Positions 52,865 to 60,822 of a DNA stretch of 64,000 bases are shown one piece after another. Source of the stretch: an uncultured bacterium (GTDB lineage Bacteria; Planctomycetota; GCA-002687715); assembly GCA_902826835.1 (NCBI GenBank), contig CADEGH010000003.1, forward strand, positions 176,021 through 240,020, in the 5' to 3' direction. Numbering within the stretch: position 1 is the stretch's first letter; every line of letters starts with the position of its first letter. The translations under genes were made by a program, and so were the position numbers. A model generated the notes under the pieces. That model saw only the letters and a program-made list of their open reading frames with translations. It had not been told where the DNA came from and ran no database searches.

Positions 52865-54543
52865 CGCAGGATCGTGAGACGGGTGACTGCGGGACTCGGC
52901 TCGGTGGCAATGGCCAGAGCGGGAGGACCGGAGGGGGGATGGAGGAAGGGCCAAATTCCAATAACGGAGGCGTCAGCGGGAGCCAAGTCGAGAGTGAGAT
53001 CGGCGGAGCGGGGACCGGTGCGGCGGACGCGTTCACTTTGCGCCAAACGCGCCACCCATTCGACAATCCGGTCCACGTCCCAAACCGGGGATTCCTCGCC
53101 GAAGAGAATTTGGCGCAGAATGGCGTCGCTGTCGGTCGCGCTCGCATCGTCCGGGTTCTTGGCACCCATCCAGATTTGCACACGCCGTGACTCAGCCTCG
53201 GGCTGCACCACTTCGGGGCGACCATCCCGGTCGAGATCGACCATCATCAGGGGCTCGAGCCCCGCACTCGCCGCTTCGAATCTCGCAATGATCGCGGCCG
53301 GATCCTTCAGGATGCTGAGGATCGGGGGAAGCCGCACCACGAGATCGCGACGCCACGCGGGAGTCTTTTCGAAAGTCGCACCGAGGGACCGATAGCCGAC
53401 CGCTCCGACCTCGACCTCCAAATCCGTGAGCGCCCCGAGGAGGAGCGAGGCGACATCCGGCACCAACACCTTGAGCATCACCAAATCCGGCTTTCCGTCC
53501 GGATCGAGGTCGGAAAGCAAGAGGGCGGTGATGTCGTCGGCGGCATTCAGGATTTGCGAGGGCTCCGTGAATTGTGGCCCCGCGGCGCCCCCGCGAAACA
53601 CCCACACCTTCCGCCGATGCGCGATGACGGCGTCTTCGATGCCGTCCTGATCGAGATCGCGAGCGAGGAAGATCTGGTCGTCCCCGCCCGCGAGGACCCG
53701 GCCCGGCCGAACCTGGGCCTTGTCGGTGGTGTCGCGGTAGAGAGCGAGGTCGAGTTTCACCGTGGGCTCGGGGGGAATCGTGCCCTCCGCCGTCTGCAAG
53801 TGCCAGGCGCGGCGCCGACCATCCTCGATCAGGAGATCCTCACGCTGGTCGGCATTCACGTCGCGCACCGCCAGGCGCGGGATATAGAACGTGCTTTCCA
53901 AGACATCGGAGAACTGCTCGGCCCGGGTCGACATGATGCGACGCACTTGGACAGGGACTCGCGCGACCCGGCGCAGACAGGGCCCCTCGCCGTCCTTCGT
54001 GCCGTCGTGCAGCCAGATCTCGCAGGTCTCTCCGAGGGGAATCACCACGTCGGCAGCGCCATCTCCGTTCAGATCTCGGGAGTAGGCGCTGGACCTTGGA
54101 GAGCCGGTGCGCAGATCAAACGCCGCCCGCTGGCGCCCTCGAGTGGGAGCGAGGGACCGGGGAGTCGCGAGCAGGTTTCCCGAAGCATCCGAGCAGTAGG
54201 CAACGACCCCCGCGGGCGAGGCGACCAACAAATCGCCGCGCCCATCGAGGTTCATGTCGGCGAAGTCGACGATCGAACGAGTCGGCTCGGGCAGAGTGAA
54301 CTCGCCCCGCACGACCAACTTGGTGCCGTCGACCTGCAGGACTCGCACCTCTCCGGCCTGTCCGATGACCACGATTTCCTCGGCGCCATCGCGATCGAGG
54401 TCGATCGGCCGAACGAGGGCGGCAGGAAAAGGAAGCTCGACCTCGGCGGAAGGCACCAGCTTCGCGGTCTGGCCGATCAGGATCGGCGAGAGCAGAATCA
54501 GACTCACGATCCCGAGGAAAACCAATCGGGCTGTCCCCCTCAT
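52852..54543 (-). CDS. Secreted FG-GAP/VCBS repeat protein, last gene of ABC operon
   Basis: A 563-residue exported protein. The ATG at 54543 opens a signal peptide (LVFLGIVSLILLSPILIGQ). Repeats with calcium-type motifs run along the chain (DLDRDGAEE, DMNLDGRGD, DLNGDGAAD, DLDQDGIED, DLDPDGKPD, DLDRDGRPE), so a propeller is likely. No catalytic motif is seen. It lacks the C-terminal module of the other secreted proteins; the end (PSPAVTRLTILRYQM) is different. The start overlaps the stop of the upstream FG-GAP gene (ATGA). Confidence 0.82.
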   Translation of the reverse strand: MRGTARLVFLGIVSLILLSPILIGQTAKLVPSAEVELPFPAALVRPIDLDRDGAEEIVVIGQAGEVRVLQVDGTKLVVRGEFTLPEPTRSIVDFADMNLDGRGDLLVASPAGVVAYCSDASGNLLATPRSLAPTRGRQRAAFDLRTGSPRSSAYSRDLNGDGAADVVIPLGETCEIWLHDGTKDGEGPCLRRVARVPVQVRRIMSTRAEQFSDVLESTFYIPRLAVRDVNADQREDLLIEDGRRRAWHLQTAEGTIPPEPTVKLDLALYRDTTDKAQVRPGRVLAGGDDQIFLARDLDQDGIEDAVIAHRRKVWVFRGGAAGPQFTEPSQILNAADDITALLLSDLDPDGKPDLVMLKVLVPDVASLLLGALTDLEVEVGAVGYRSLGATFEKTPAWRRDLVVRLPPILSILKDPAAIIARFEAASAGLEPLMMVDLDRDGRPEVVQPEAESRRVQIWMGAKNPDDASATDSDAILRQILFGEESPVWDVDRIVEWVARLAQSERVRRTGPRSADLTLDLAPADASVIGIWPFLHPPSGPPALAIATEPSPAVTRLTILRYQM

Positions 54544-56129
54544 GGCGTCCACCTCCAATGATGAGCCTCGGCGGCGGACAGGTAGAGAAGTTCGGACGGA
54601 AGGCCCTTCCTTCGCACGACCGACACGCGGCCACGCGGCCCGTGGAAGCGAAGACTCGGCTCGGCCTCGAGACCGAGATTGCGCCCCTGGCGGACGAACT
54701 TCTGAATCCGGAATGAGGCAGAGTCGTCCTGAATCAGCAGTTCCGCGAGCCCGTCGCGGTTGCCGTCGGGCAGTACCTCCAAGCGGAAGAACTCTCTCCC
54801 AGCGTCCAGCGATTTGGATCGCAATGAGATCCTGGTCACGAGATCCGCTTGGGTCGCAAACGTGCCCTCGCGATTCAGGAAGACGGAGAGCCCGAGGTCG
54901 AGGTCGCCGCCGCGAGACCGCAATTGATCTACCAAGTCCGGCTCGAAGGTGGTCGCGAGAAAATCGGGTCGACCATCACCATCGATATCCGCGAGCGCGG
55001 TGGAGGCGACAAACCCGGCCAGTCCGATCACCTGCCTCGGCACTCCCCGGGGTCCGAAGAGCGGCGCCTCCGGCGTGGTGGCTCGCGCCCCTCCGTCGGT
55101 CTTTCCTTGCAGGTAAACGAGCACCTGCGCCCGAGCATCTTTGGCTTTGGCGTTGCCGGCCACGAGCAAGCAGTCCTGCTTGCCGTCCCCGTCGAAGTCG
55201 TCGGCATGGGCGCGGTACGAGAGGTCGAGCAGCCGCGCTTGATCGAGGACGACCGGGATGGGGTAGGCCAAATCGGGAGCGCTCGAAAACGACATGGCTT
55301 CGGATTGACGCCACACGCAGAAGCGTTCCGCCGTGCGCAACACCACATCCAAGCGGCGATCCCCGTCAAAATCGGCCAGAAAAGGCGCCGGCACAAATTC
55401 GCTCACTTCGAGGAGCGGGCGGAGAAAGCCGTCGTCCGGCGTGGCCCCGAGCTTGAGCGAGATTTCCTTGCGGGCCCCGCGACCCCGAACCTGCATGGCG
55501 CTGCGACTGTGATCGCGTGCCGCCCGATCCTCCGGCACGGCCAGACGCTCGATTCGGGAGAATTGTCCATCGCTACCCGGCGTTCGCTCCTGACGCGCGA
55601 CCACGACTCCGGAGGGTTCCGGGATCAGGAAGTCGTCGTCGCCATCGGCATCCACATCGGCCACGCCGCGCGCCCACAGGACGAGATCCTCGTCGTCAGG
55701 GAACTGCCAGAGAAACGCGGCTTCGAAGAGTTTGCGCGGTCGCTCGTCGGCCTTGGCGAACGGATCGACCGCAAACGCCGCCCGGGGATTGAAGAGGATC
55801 AACTCCGCGCCCGGGCGGAGATTCACGTCGGCGGCCGCGAAACCCACGACGTCCGGAGTGAGGCGCAAGACGGCATCAGCGGGCGCGCCAAACCTCGGCC
55901 CTTCTTTCTTTGCGAGGTGCATTGCCAACTGGTGGACGAAGGGTCGCTCGGCGGAAATCACCGACAAGACCAGGTCGAGTTCCTGATCCCCGTCGAGATC
56001 GGCCATCGTCCCCTCGCGGATCCGCCACCCCTCGGGAGGTGCGACCAGGGTGGCCACCGGGGTTTGGCCGAACACACCGAGCCCGACCGCGAGCCCGAAC
56101 AGCAAGCCCCGCCAAGTGGCGCGACTCAC
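54540..56129 (-). CDS. Secreted FG-GAP-like repeat protein, third gene of ABC operon
   Basis: A 529-residue exported protein starting at GTG 56129 (VSRATWRGLLFGLAVGLG... signal peptide, cleaved near FGQ). The motifs DLDGDQELD, DVDADGDDD, DFDGDRRLD, DFDGDGKQD, DIDGDGRPD mark FG-GAP repeats. The ending SELLYLSAAEAHHWRWTP has no known motif. The start overlaps the PDZ gene stop (GTGA) and the stop overlaps the next start (ATGA). Together with 52852 it forms a pair of related repeat proteins made with the ABC transporter. Confidence 0.82.
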   Translation of the reverse strand: MSRATWRGLLFGLAVGLGVFGQTPVATLVAPPEGWRIREGTMADLDGDQELDLVLSVISAERPFVHQLAMHLAKKEGPRFGAPADAVLRLTPDVVGFAAADVNLRPGAELILFNPRAAFAVDPFAKADERPRKLFEAAFLWQFPDDEDLVLWARGVADVDADGDDDFLIPEPSGVVVARQERTPGSDGQFSRIERLAVPEDRAARDHSRSAMQVRGRGARKEISLKLGATPDDGFLRPLLEVSEFVPAPFLADFDGDRRLDVVLRTAERFCVWRQSEAMSFSSAPDLAYPIPVVLDQARLLDLSYRAHADDFDGDGKQDCLLVAGNAKAKDARAQVLVYLQGKTDGGARATTPEAPLFGPRGVPRQVIGLAGFVASTALADIDGDGRPDFLATTFEPDLVDQLRSRGGDLDLGLSVFLNREGTFATQADLVTRISLRSKSLDAGREFFRLEVLPDGNRDGLAELLIQDDSASFRIQKFVRQGRNLGLEAEPSLRFHGPRGRVSVVRRKGLPSELLYLSAAEAHHWRWTP

Positions 56130-57118
56130 GGCAGCTCCTTCGCTTCTTCGAGTCGATCCGCATCCCCGCCCCGCAGTTTGATGAGCCAAAGCAGGGTGAA
56201 TTCCCAGGCGGCCGGAGTCTCCTCGTAGCCGAGAAGGCCCAAGAGGAGCGAGGTGTCGCTCCGCGTGCGCTCTTTTTCGTGGCTGAACAGGATCGGGATG
56301 CTGAACTTCGTGAGGTCGGAGTCGCGGCTCGAGAGGCGCGTCGGAAGGGACAGGACTTCCGACCCGCGGCGAAGCTCGAGGGTGAGGACCGACGCCTCCG
56401 GCGCGGCGCGGATCGCGTCCAGCACCACGTTGGGCTGGCCGACCACTTGGCCGTCCACCTTCGTGATCAAGTCTTGGAACTGCACGCCGTCGCTCCGCCA
56501 CGGCGAGCCACGAGAGAGGCCCACGACCACGGCCCCCGCCCCGGGCGGCAGTCCCGCCGCGCGGGCTTCGACCTCGGTCGGCGTTCGCAACACCACGCCG
56601 ACACGCTCCTCCTCCCGAAGCCGCACCCCCGCCTCACGCAGAGGCGCCGCGACCCGCGGAGTCACCGTCAGCGTCGCTTCTCGTTCCCGACCCTCGCGCT
56701 CGTAAACCACGCGCCACCCTGATCCCGGAGCCGACTCCAATTCGAGCTTCCGCCAATGGCTCGCCCATCCGAGTGGGGTCGGTTCGGTGGCGGCATCCAC
56801 CCACACTTCCAAGAGAAGGTCGTCGACCTGGATCCCCGCCGCGTGGCCGGGAGAGTTTTCGATCACCTGCGTGACCAACACCCCCACGCTCTCGCCGCCT
56901 TCGAGCGCCTCGAGAGTCTCGGCTCCGTCCTTGACGTAGATCCCCGTGAAGGTCCCGGTGGCGAGGGACTTCCGCGCGGCTTCATCATCGGGCTCCGCGA
57001 GCAGGGCCGTCGGTTCCTCCAAATCGTGGAGCGGGGGGCGCTCGGAGGGAAGCTCGCCCGCCAGAAATCCGCAACCCGTCGCCAAGCCGAGGCACAACCA
57101 AGCCGGGACAAATCGCAT
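56126..57118 (-). CDS. PDZ-domain lipoprotein
   Basis: A 330-residue protein. The ATG at 57118 opens a lipoprotein leader (FVPAWLCLGLATGC16). A first PDZ-like domain lies at about 50-130 (ESVGVLVTQVIENSPGHAAG) and a second at about 180-270 (RVGVVLRTPTEVEARAAGLP, then VVVGLSRGSPWRSDGVQFQD and LITKVDGQVVGQPNVVLDAI). No protease domain is present, so it probably binds peptides or C termini at the outer side of a membrane. It overlaps the ABC fusion upstream by one base and the FG-GAP gene downstream (GTGA). Confidence 0.83.
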   Translation of the reverse strand: MRFVPAWLCLGLATGCGFLAGELPSERPPLHDLEEPTALLAEPDDEAARKSLATGTFTGIYVKDGAETLEALEGGESVGVLVTQVIENSPGHAAGIQVDDLLLEVWVDAATEPTPLGWASHWRKLELESAPGSGWRVVYEREGREREATLTVTPRVAAPLREAGVRLREEERVGVVLRTPTEVEARAAGLPPGAGAVVVGLSRGSPWRSDGVQFQDLITKVDGQVVGQPNVVLDAIRAAPEASVLTLELRRGSEVLSLPTRLSSRDSDLTKFSIPILFSHEKERTRSDTSLLLGLLGYEETPAAWEFTLLWLIKLRGGDADRLEEAKELP

Positions 57119-58977
57119 CACGGCACCGATCTCCGTTGCAGGGCCCAGAGCGCGATCAGCGCGGTAGCGAGGAGGAAACTCGCCGGCGCCACCGTCGCCA
57201 GGCTTTCGTACGAGAAGGAGGTATTGCCGACGTTCGTGACCACTTTCAGATAGTGCTGTACGAACGAGCTGCGGTCGCCCAACGCCGAGGGCACGTAGGC
57301 CGAAGGTAGCCAACCCTCGAACCCCTGCGAGCGCGCGATGACCTTCGCGAGATCGAGCAGCAGGGCCGCGATGAGCGCGAGCGACAGGGCGCCGGCACTC
57401 CTGCGCACGAGGGTGCCGGCGAGGAAGCCCAAACCGACGTACGCCGCCATCGGCAAGAGTGGTGACCGGAGCAGCCGCGGCACCAGTCGACCCAGTTCCT
57501 CCGCGGTCATCAGCGGAAACGGTTCGCCGTTCGGCAGCACCTCGACGAGATCACCAAACCCGAAGTACGCGCGTGCGGCGGTGTACGCGGCCAGCGCAAG
57601 CACCGCGAAGCCCACGCCCGCGTGCAAGAGGCTCGCGAGCAACTTGCCGAGTCCGATTTGCCAGCGCGTGAGCGGGCGCAAAAGGAGGTTGCGCAGGGTG
57701 CCGTGGGCGTGTTCGGCGGCCACACTCTGGCTCGCCAATCCCGCCAACACGAGCACGAGCAAGGGCAATCCGGCCTCCAAGCCGAGCCCGAGGGCCTCGA
57801 ATCCGGTCGCCTGCGTGGCGGTCACCAACTCGCCGGATTCCACGGCTCGGAGGGCGGCGCGCTGCGCCATCGCGCGCTGTCCGATCACGGCCAACGCCAG
57901 CGCGGAAGGGAGAACCAGGAACGTCCACGCCGCCCCGGATCCGACAAGGCGGCGCAGCTCGTAGGCGACGACGCGCAATACGGGGAAGGACGGAACCGCG
58001 CGGGGTGGCCGCGCGGGTTCGGTTTCAGCAGCCGCAGTTGGCTGAGTCGCCAACGGCCCCTCGCCGACGCCCGCAGGGGTGCGCCGCAACCGGAGGTAGA
58101 CACTCTCCAGCGTCGGCCGAATCGGAACGAGTTCCCGCAGCGATGCGCCCACAGAGGCGAGCCCGCGCACAAGCCGATCGCGCGACGAGTCGTCCAGTTC
58201 GATGTGCAAGCCACCCTCGACGGCCGATCCGGAAAGTCCCATCGCCGCGCACTGACCGAGGAGTGCGGCCTCGGGCTCGGCGACGACGCGATGAAGGTTG
58301 CGCTCCGCAAGGAGGAGCCTCGAAGTCTCCTCTTCGCAGAGGAGGCGCCCTTCCTTCATGATCGCGATCCGATTGCAGAGCCCCTCGATCTCGACGAGTT
58401 GGTGGCTCGAAATCACGAGTGTGAGCCCCTGTTCACGGCGGAGCGTGCGCAGGAGTTCGCGCATTTCGGCGAGTCCCTCGGGGTCGAGACCGTTCGTCGG
58501 CTCGTCCAAGAGCAAGTAGGGAGGCGATCCCAAGAGCGCTTGCGCCAGACCCAAACGCTGACGCATTCCCTGCGAGAAGGCGCGCACCGGCTTCGACCCC
58601 ACCTTGGCCAAACCGACGGCTTCCAAACAACGGGCGACTTCGCTTCCGAGCGCGACCGCGGGTATGGCTTGCAGCCGACCCAAGGCCCGCAGATTCGCGG
58701 CCGCGCTGAGGCCGCCCTGGAATCCCGGGACTTCGATGAGGCCGCCCAAATGGGCGCGCGCTCCTCGCGGGTTCTGCGCCGCGTCGATCCCCTCGACCAG
58801 GAGGCGGCCTCGGTCGGGGCGAAGCAACCCGAGGATCATGCGCAGCGTCGTGGTCTTGCCCGCGCCGTTGTGGCCGAGGAGTCCGTAGGCGTCGCCACGC
58901 CGAACGTGCAGCGAAACATCGTCGACCACCCGCTGGCCGCGCAGTTGTTTGGTGAGTCCGAGAGCCTGGAGCGCCAC
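57118..58977 (-). CDS. ABC transporter: ATPase fused to ABC-2 permease
   Basis: A 619-residue single-chain half-transporter. The N-terminal ATPase (about 1-300) has Walker A GHNGAGKTTTLRM, signature AFSQGMRQRLGLAQ and Walker B YLLLDEPTNGLDP. After a Pro/Ala-rich linker come about six membrane helices (AWTFLVLPSALALAVIG; GLPLLVLVLAGLASQSVA; LLHAGVGFAVLALAAYTA; MAAYVGLGFLAGTLV; ALSLALIAALLLDLA; FLLATALIALWALQ). ABC-2 pairs are normally two genes; fusion is less common. The first gene of a four-gene operon continuing to 52852. Inferred role: export or assembly at the cell envelope, with the PDZ lipoprotein and two repeat proteins as partners. Confidence 0.9.
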   Translation of the reverse strand: MALQALGLTKQLRGQRVVDDVSLHVRRGDAYGLLGHNGAGKTTTLRMILGLLRPDRGRLLVEGIDAAQNPRGARAHLGGLIEVPGFQGGLSAAANLRALGRLQAIPAVALGSEVARCLEAVGLAKVGSKPVRAFSQGMRQRLGLAQALLGSPPYLLLDEPTNGLDPEGLAEMRELLRTLRREQGLTLVISSHQLVEIEGLCNRIAIMKEGRLLCEEETSRLLLAERNLHRVVAEPEAALLGQCAAMGLSGSAVEGGLHIELDDSSRDRLVRGLASVGASLRELVPIRPTLESVYLRLRRTPAGVGEGPLATQPTAAAETEPARPPRAVPSFPVLRVVAYELRRLVGSGAAWTFLVLPSALALAVIGQRAMAQRAALRAVESGELVTATQATGFEALGLGLEAGLPLLVLVLAGLASQSVAAEHAHGTLRNLLLRPLTRWQIGLGKLLASLLHAGVGFAVLALAAYTAARAYFGFGDLVEVLPNGEPFPLMTAEELGRLVPRLLRSPLLPMAAYVGLGFLAGTLVRRSAGALSLALIAALLLDLAKVIARSQGFEGWLPSAYVPSALGDRSSFVQHYLKVVTNVGNTSFSYESLATVAPASFLLATALIALWALQRRSVP

Positions 58978-59064
58978 GTGCCGACGTTATCAGCTCGAAG
59001 GTCGTGTGTGGCCGCAAACAAAGGAGGCGGGAGCGAACTGACGCCGTAGCATCGAGTCACTGCC

Positions 59065-59550
59065 ATGAATGCACGCCCCCTCCCCGCTCGCCTCGCGCTC
59101 CTCCTCGGCTGCCTCCTGCTCTGTTTTTTGCCTTCCATCCTCGGGGTCCTCTACCGCCCCGGACCCTGGTACTTCGAGGAGCTGCGCAAGCCGTCCTGGA
59201 ATCCGCCATCGTGGGTGTTTGGTCCGACCTGGACATTTCTCTACATCACGATGGGAGTTGCTTTGTGGCGGGTCTGCCTGCGCGTCAGCCCCAAAGTGAC
59301 ACCCGGCCCCTTCCTCGCATTTGCGACGCAACTTCTCCTGAACGGCCTCTGGAGCCCGCTCTTTTTCGGGATGAAACGCCCGGACTGGGCGCTCATCGAC
59401 ATCGCCTTCCTGCTCGTGGCGATCATCTGGACGGTTCGGTCGTTTCTCCGCGTCGATCGCACCGCGGGCCTCCTGCTCCTCCCCTACCTCGCCTGGGTGA
59501 GCTTCGCGACCGCTCTCAATTTCGAACTCTGGCGGCTTTGGCGGAGCTGA
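59065..59550 (+). CDS. tspO: TspO/MBR family membrane protein
   Basis: A 161-residue five-helix membrane protein. Conserved parts of the TspO/peripheral benzodiazepine receptor family are PSWNPPSWVFGPTWTFLY, the GVALWRV segment, NGLWSPLFFGMKRPDWALID and the late NFELWRLW. The family binds tetrapyrroles. It is divergent from the ABC fusion operon. Confidence 0.93.
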   Translation: MNARPLPARLALLLGCLLLCFLPSILGVLYRPGPWYFEELRKPSWNPPSWVFGPTWTFLYITMGVALWRVCLRVSPKVTPGPFLAFATQLLLNGLWSPLFFGMKRPDWALIDIAFLLVAIIWTVRSFLRVDRTAGLLLLPYLAWVSFATALNFELWRLWRS

Positions 59551-59620
59551 GCGAGTGACCCCGTAGTCTCGATCCCGATTGCCCGCGACCAATGGCTGGG
59601 CCCGGGTGTTTCCGGACTCC

Positions 59621-60391
59621 TCAAGGCCGCTTCAAGATCAGAGTCACATCGCCCGCACCCGGAACCAATCCGTCATCCGGTCGCCCCTCGACCGTCATGT
59701 GATGCGTGGCCAAGATCTGGAAGCCAGCCTCTTCGACCAGGGATCGGAGGCCCGCAGCCGAAAACGTGAGCAGTTGGTAACTCTCGTTGACCACCGGCGC
59801 GACTCCCGCGACGCCCTTCGTCAACAACAGGACCCGAATCTCCTCGCGGCGCAGTGCCGGATCCCGACGCGTGCTCTCGTAGAGAATGGCGGCATGCCCT
59901 CCGCCGGGCAAAGCCGTCGGTGGAGAGGACCAGAGCGTCTCGGGAGTTTCATCCAAGCTCCCCGAGAGCTCCGTGGCACCAAGGAGGTAGAGGCCGCCTG
60001 GCTTCAGAACGGCAAACATGCAGCGCAGGTGTTTCCTGACACTCGCGTCGTCTGGCAAATGTCCGATGCTCGAGTGAAGGTTCAATCCGACATCGAAGGG
60101 CGCCGACTCGAACCGCAGCGTGCGCATGTCTCCTACCGTCAACTCGACGTTCCCTCCCGCAAGCCGACGCTTCGCCTCCCGGACCATCTCCGCTTCCAGG
60201 TCATTCCCCGCCACTCTGAGGCCCCGGCGGTGAAAAACCTCGAGCCACCCTCCCGGCCCACACGCCGGATCACACACGGAGTTGGCGGCCCCCGGTAGCC
60301 ACGTCTCGACCCAGAGGTCCACATCCGCCACCAGATCCTCGGCCGGCTTCAGAAGTTCCGCGTAAATCGCCGCCTGTCGATAGATCTGCAT
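59621..60391 (-). CDS. Class I SAM-dependent methyltransferase
   Basis: A 256-residue methyltransferase with motif I VCDPACGPGGWLEVFHRRGL, an acidic ribose-binding residue in AGNDLEAEM and the TVGDMRTLRFESAPFDV segment. The ATG at 60391 is chosen over the TTG at 60397. The substrate is not predictable. It stands alone, converging on tspO. Confidence 0.85.
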   Translation of the reverse strand: MQIYRQAAIYAELLKPAEDLVADVDLWVETWLPGAANSVCDPACGPGGWLEVFHRRGLRVAGNDLEAEMVREAKRRLAGGNVELTVGDMRTLRFESAPFDVGLNLHSSIGHLPDDASVRKHLRCMFAVLKPGGLYLLGATELSGSLDETPETLWSSPPTALPGGGHAAILYESTRRDPALRREEIRVLLLTKGVAGVAPVVNESYQLLTFSAAGLRSLVEEAGFQILATHHMTVEGRPDDGLVPGAGDVTLILKRP

Positions 60392-60822
60392 GCCCAACCC
60401 GACTCCCGCTTTTCCCCGTCCCGAAGCTCGGATCGAGTCGGGCCCTGAAGATCGCGGCCCAATCCCAGGCTGTCAACCCATGGCGCCCGAAACGAGGTAG
60501 GGAAGCGCTCGTCCCGAGACACGGCGCGCCAGTGCCGATCCGCCGAGAAGCGCCAGCGACAGAAGAGGGCGACTGTCGCCAAGGAACCGAAATTCGGCGA
60601 TGAGACCCCCGCTCTGCCGCGCCAACCCCGACTGGCAGGCCCAGATGGGCCCCGCCACAAACTCAGGAGCGCTCTCCCCCGGACTTTCGAGAGAAAACGC
60701 TCGGCCGCATAGAGGGGAAAAAGGAATTCGTGAGCCTCGATCGACCCCGTTTGCGCCAACGAGGGCATCGGGGAGCCCCTGGCACTGGGTTGGCCGGGGT
60801 CCCCATCACGGAGATCCTCATC
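60392..60822. other. Spacer without a recognisable gene
   Basis: About 430 bp between the divergent methyltransferase and SBBP genes. The frames that stay open are not protein-like. The right end carries ACGGAGATCC, the ribosome site for the ATG at 60823. Confidence 0.4.

Noticed and set aside
60473-60658. Small minus-strand frame of 61 codons
   Set aside because: Some hydrophobic residues but no start context, family or conservation clue; listed only as part of the spacer.
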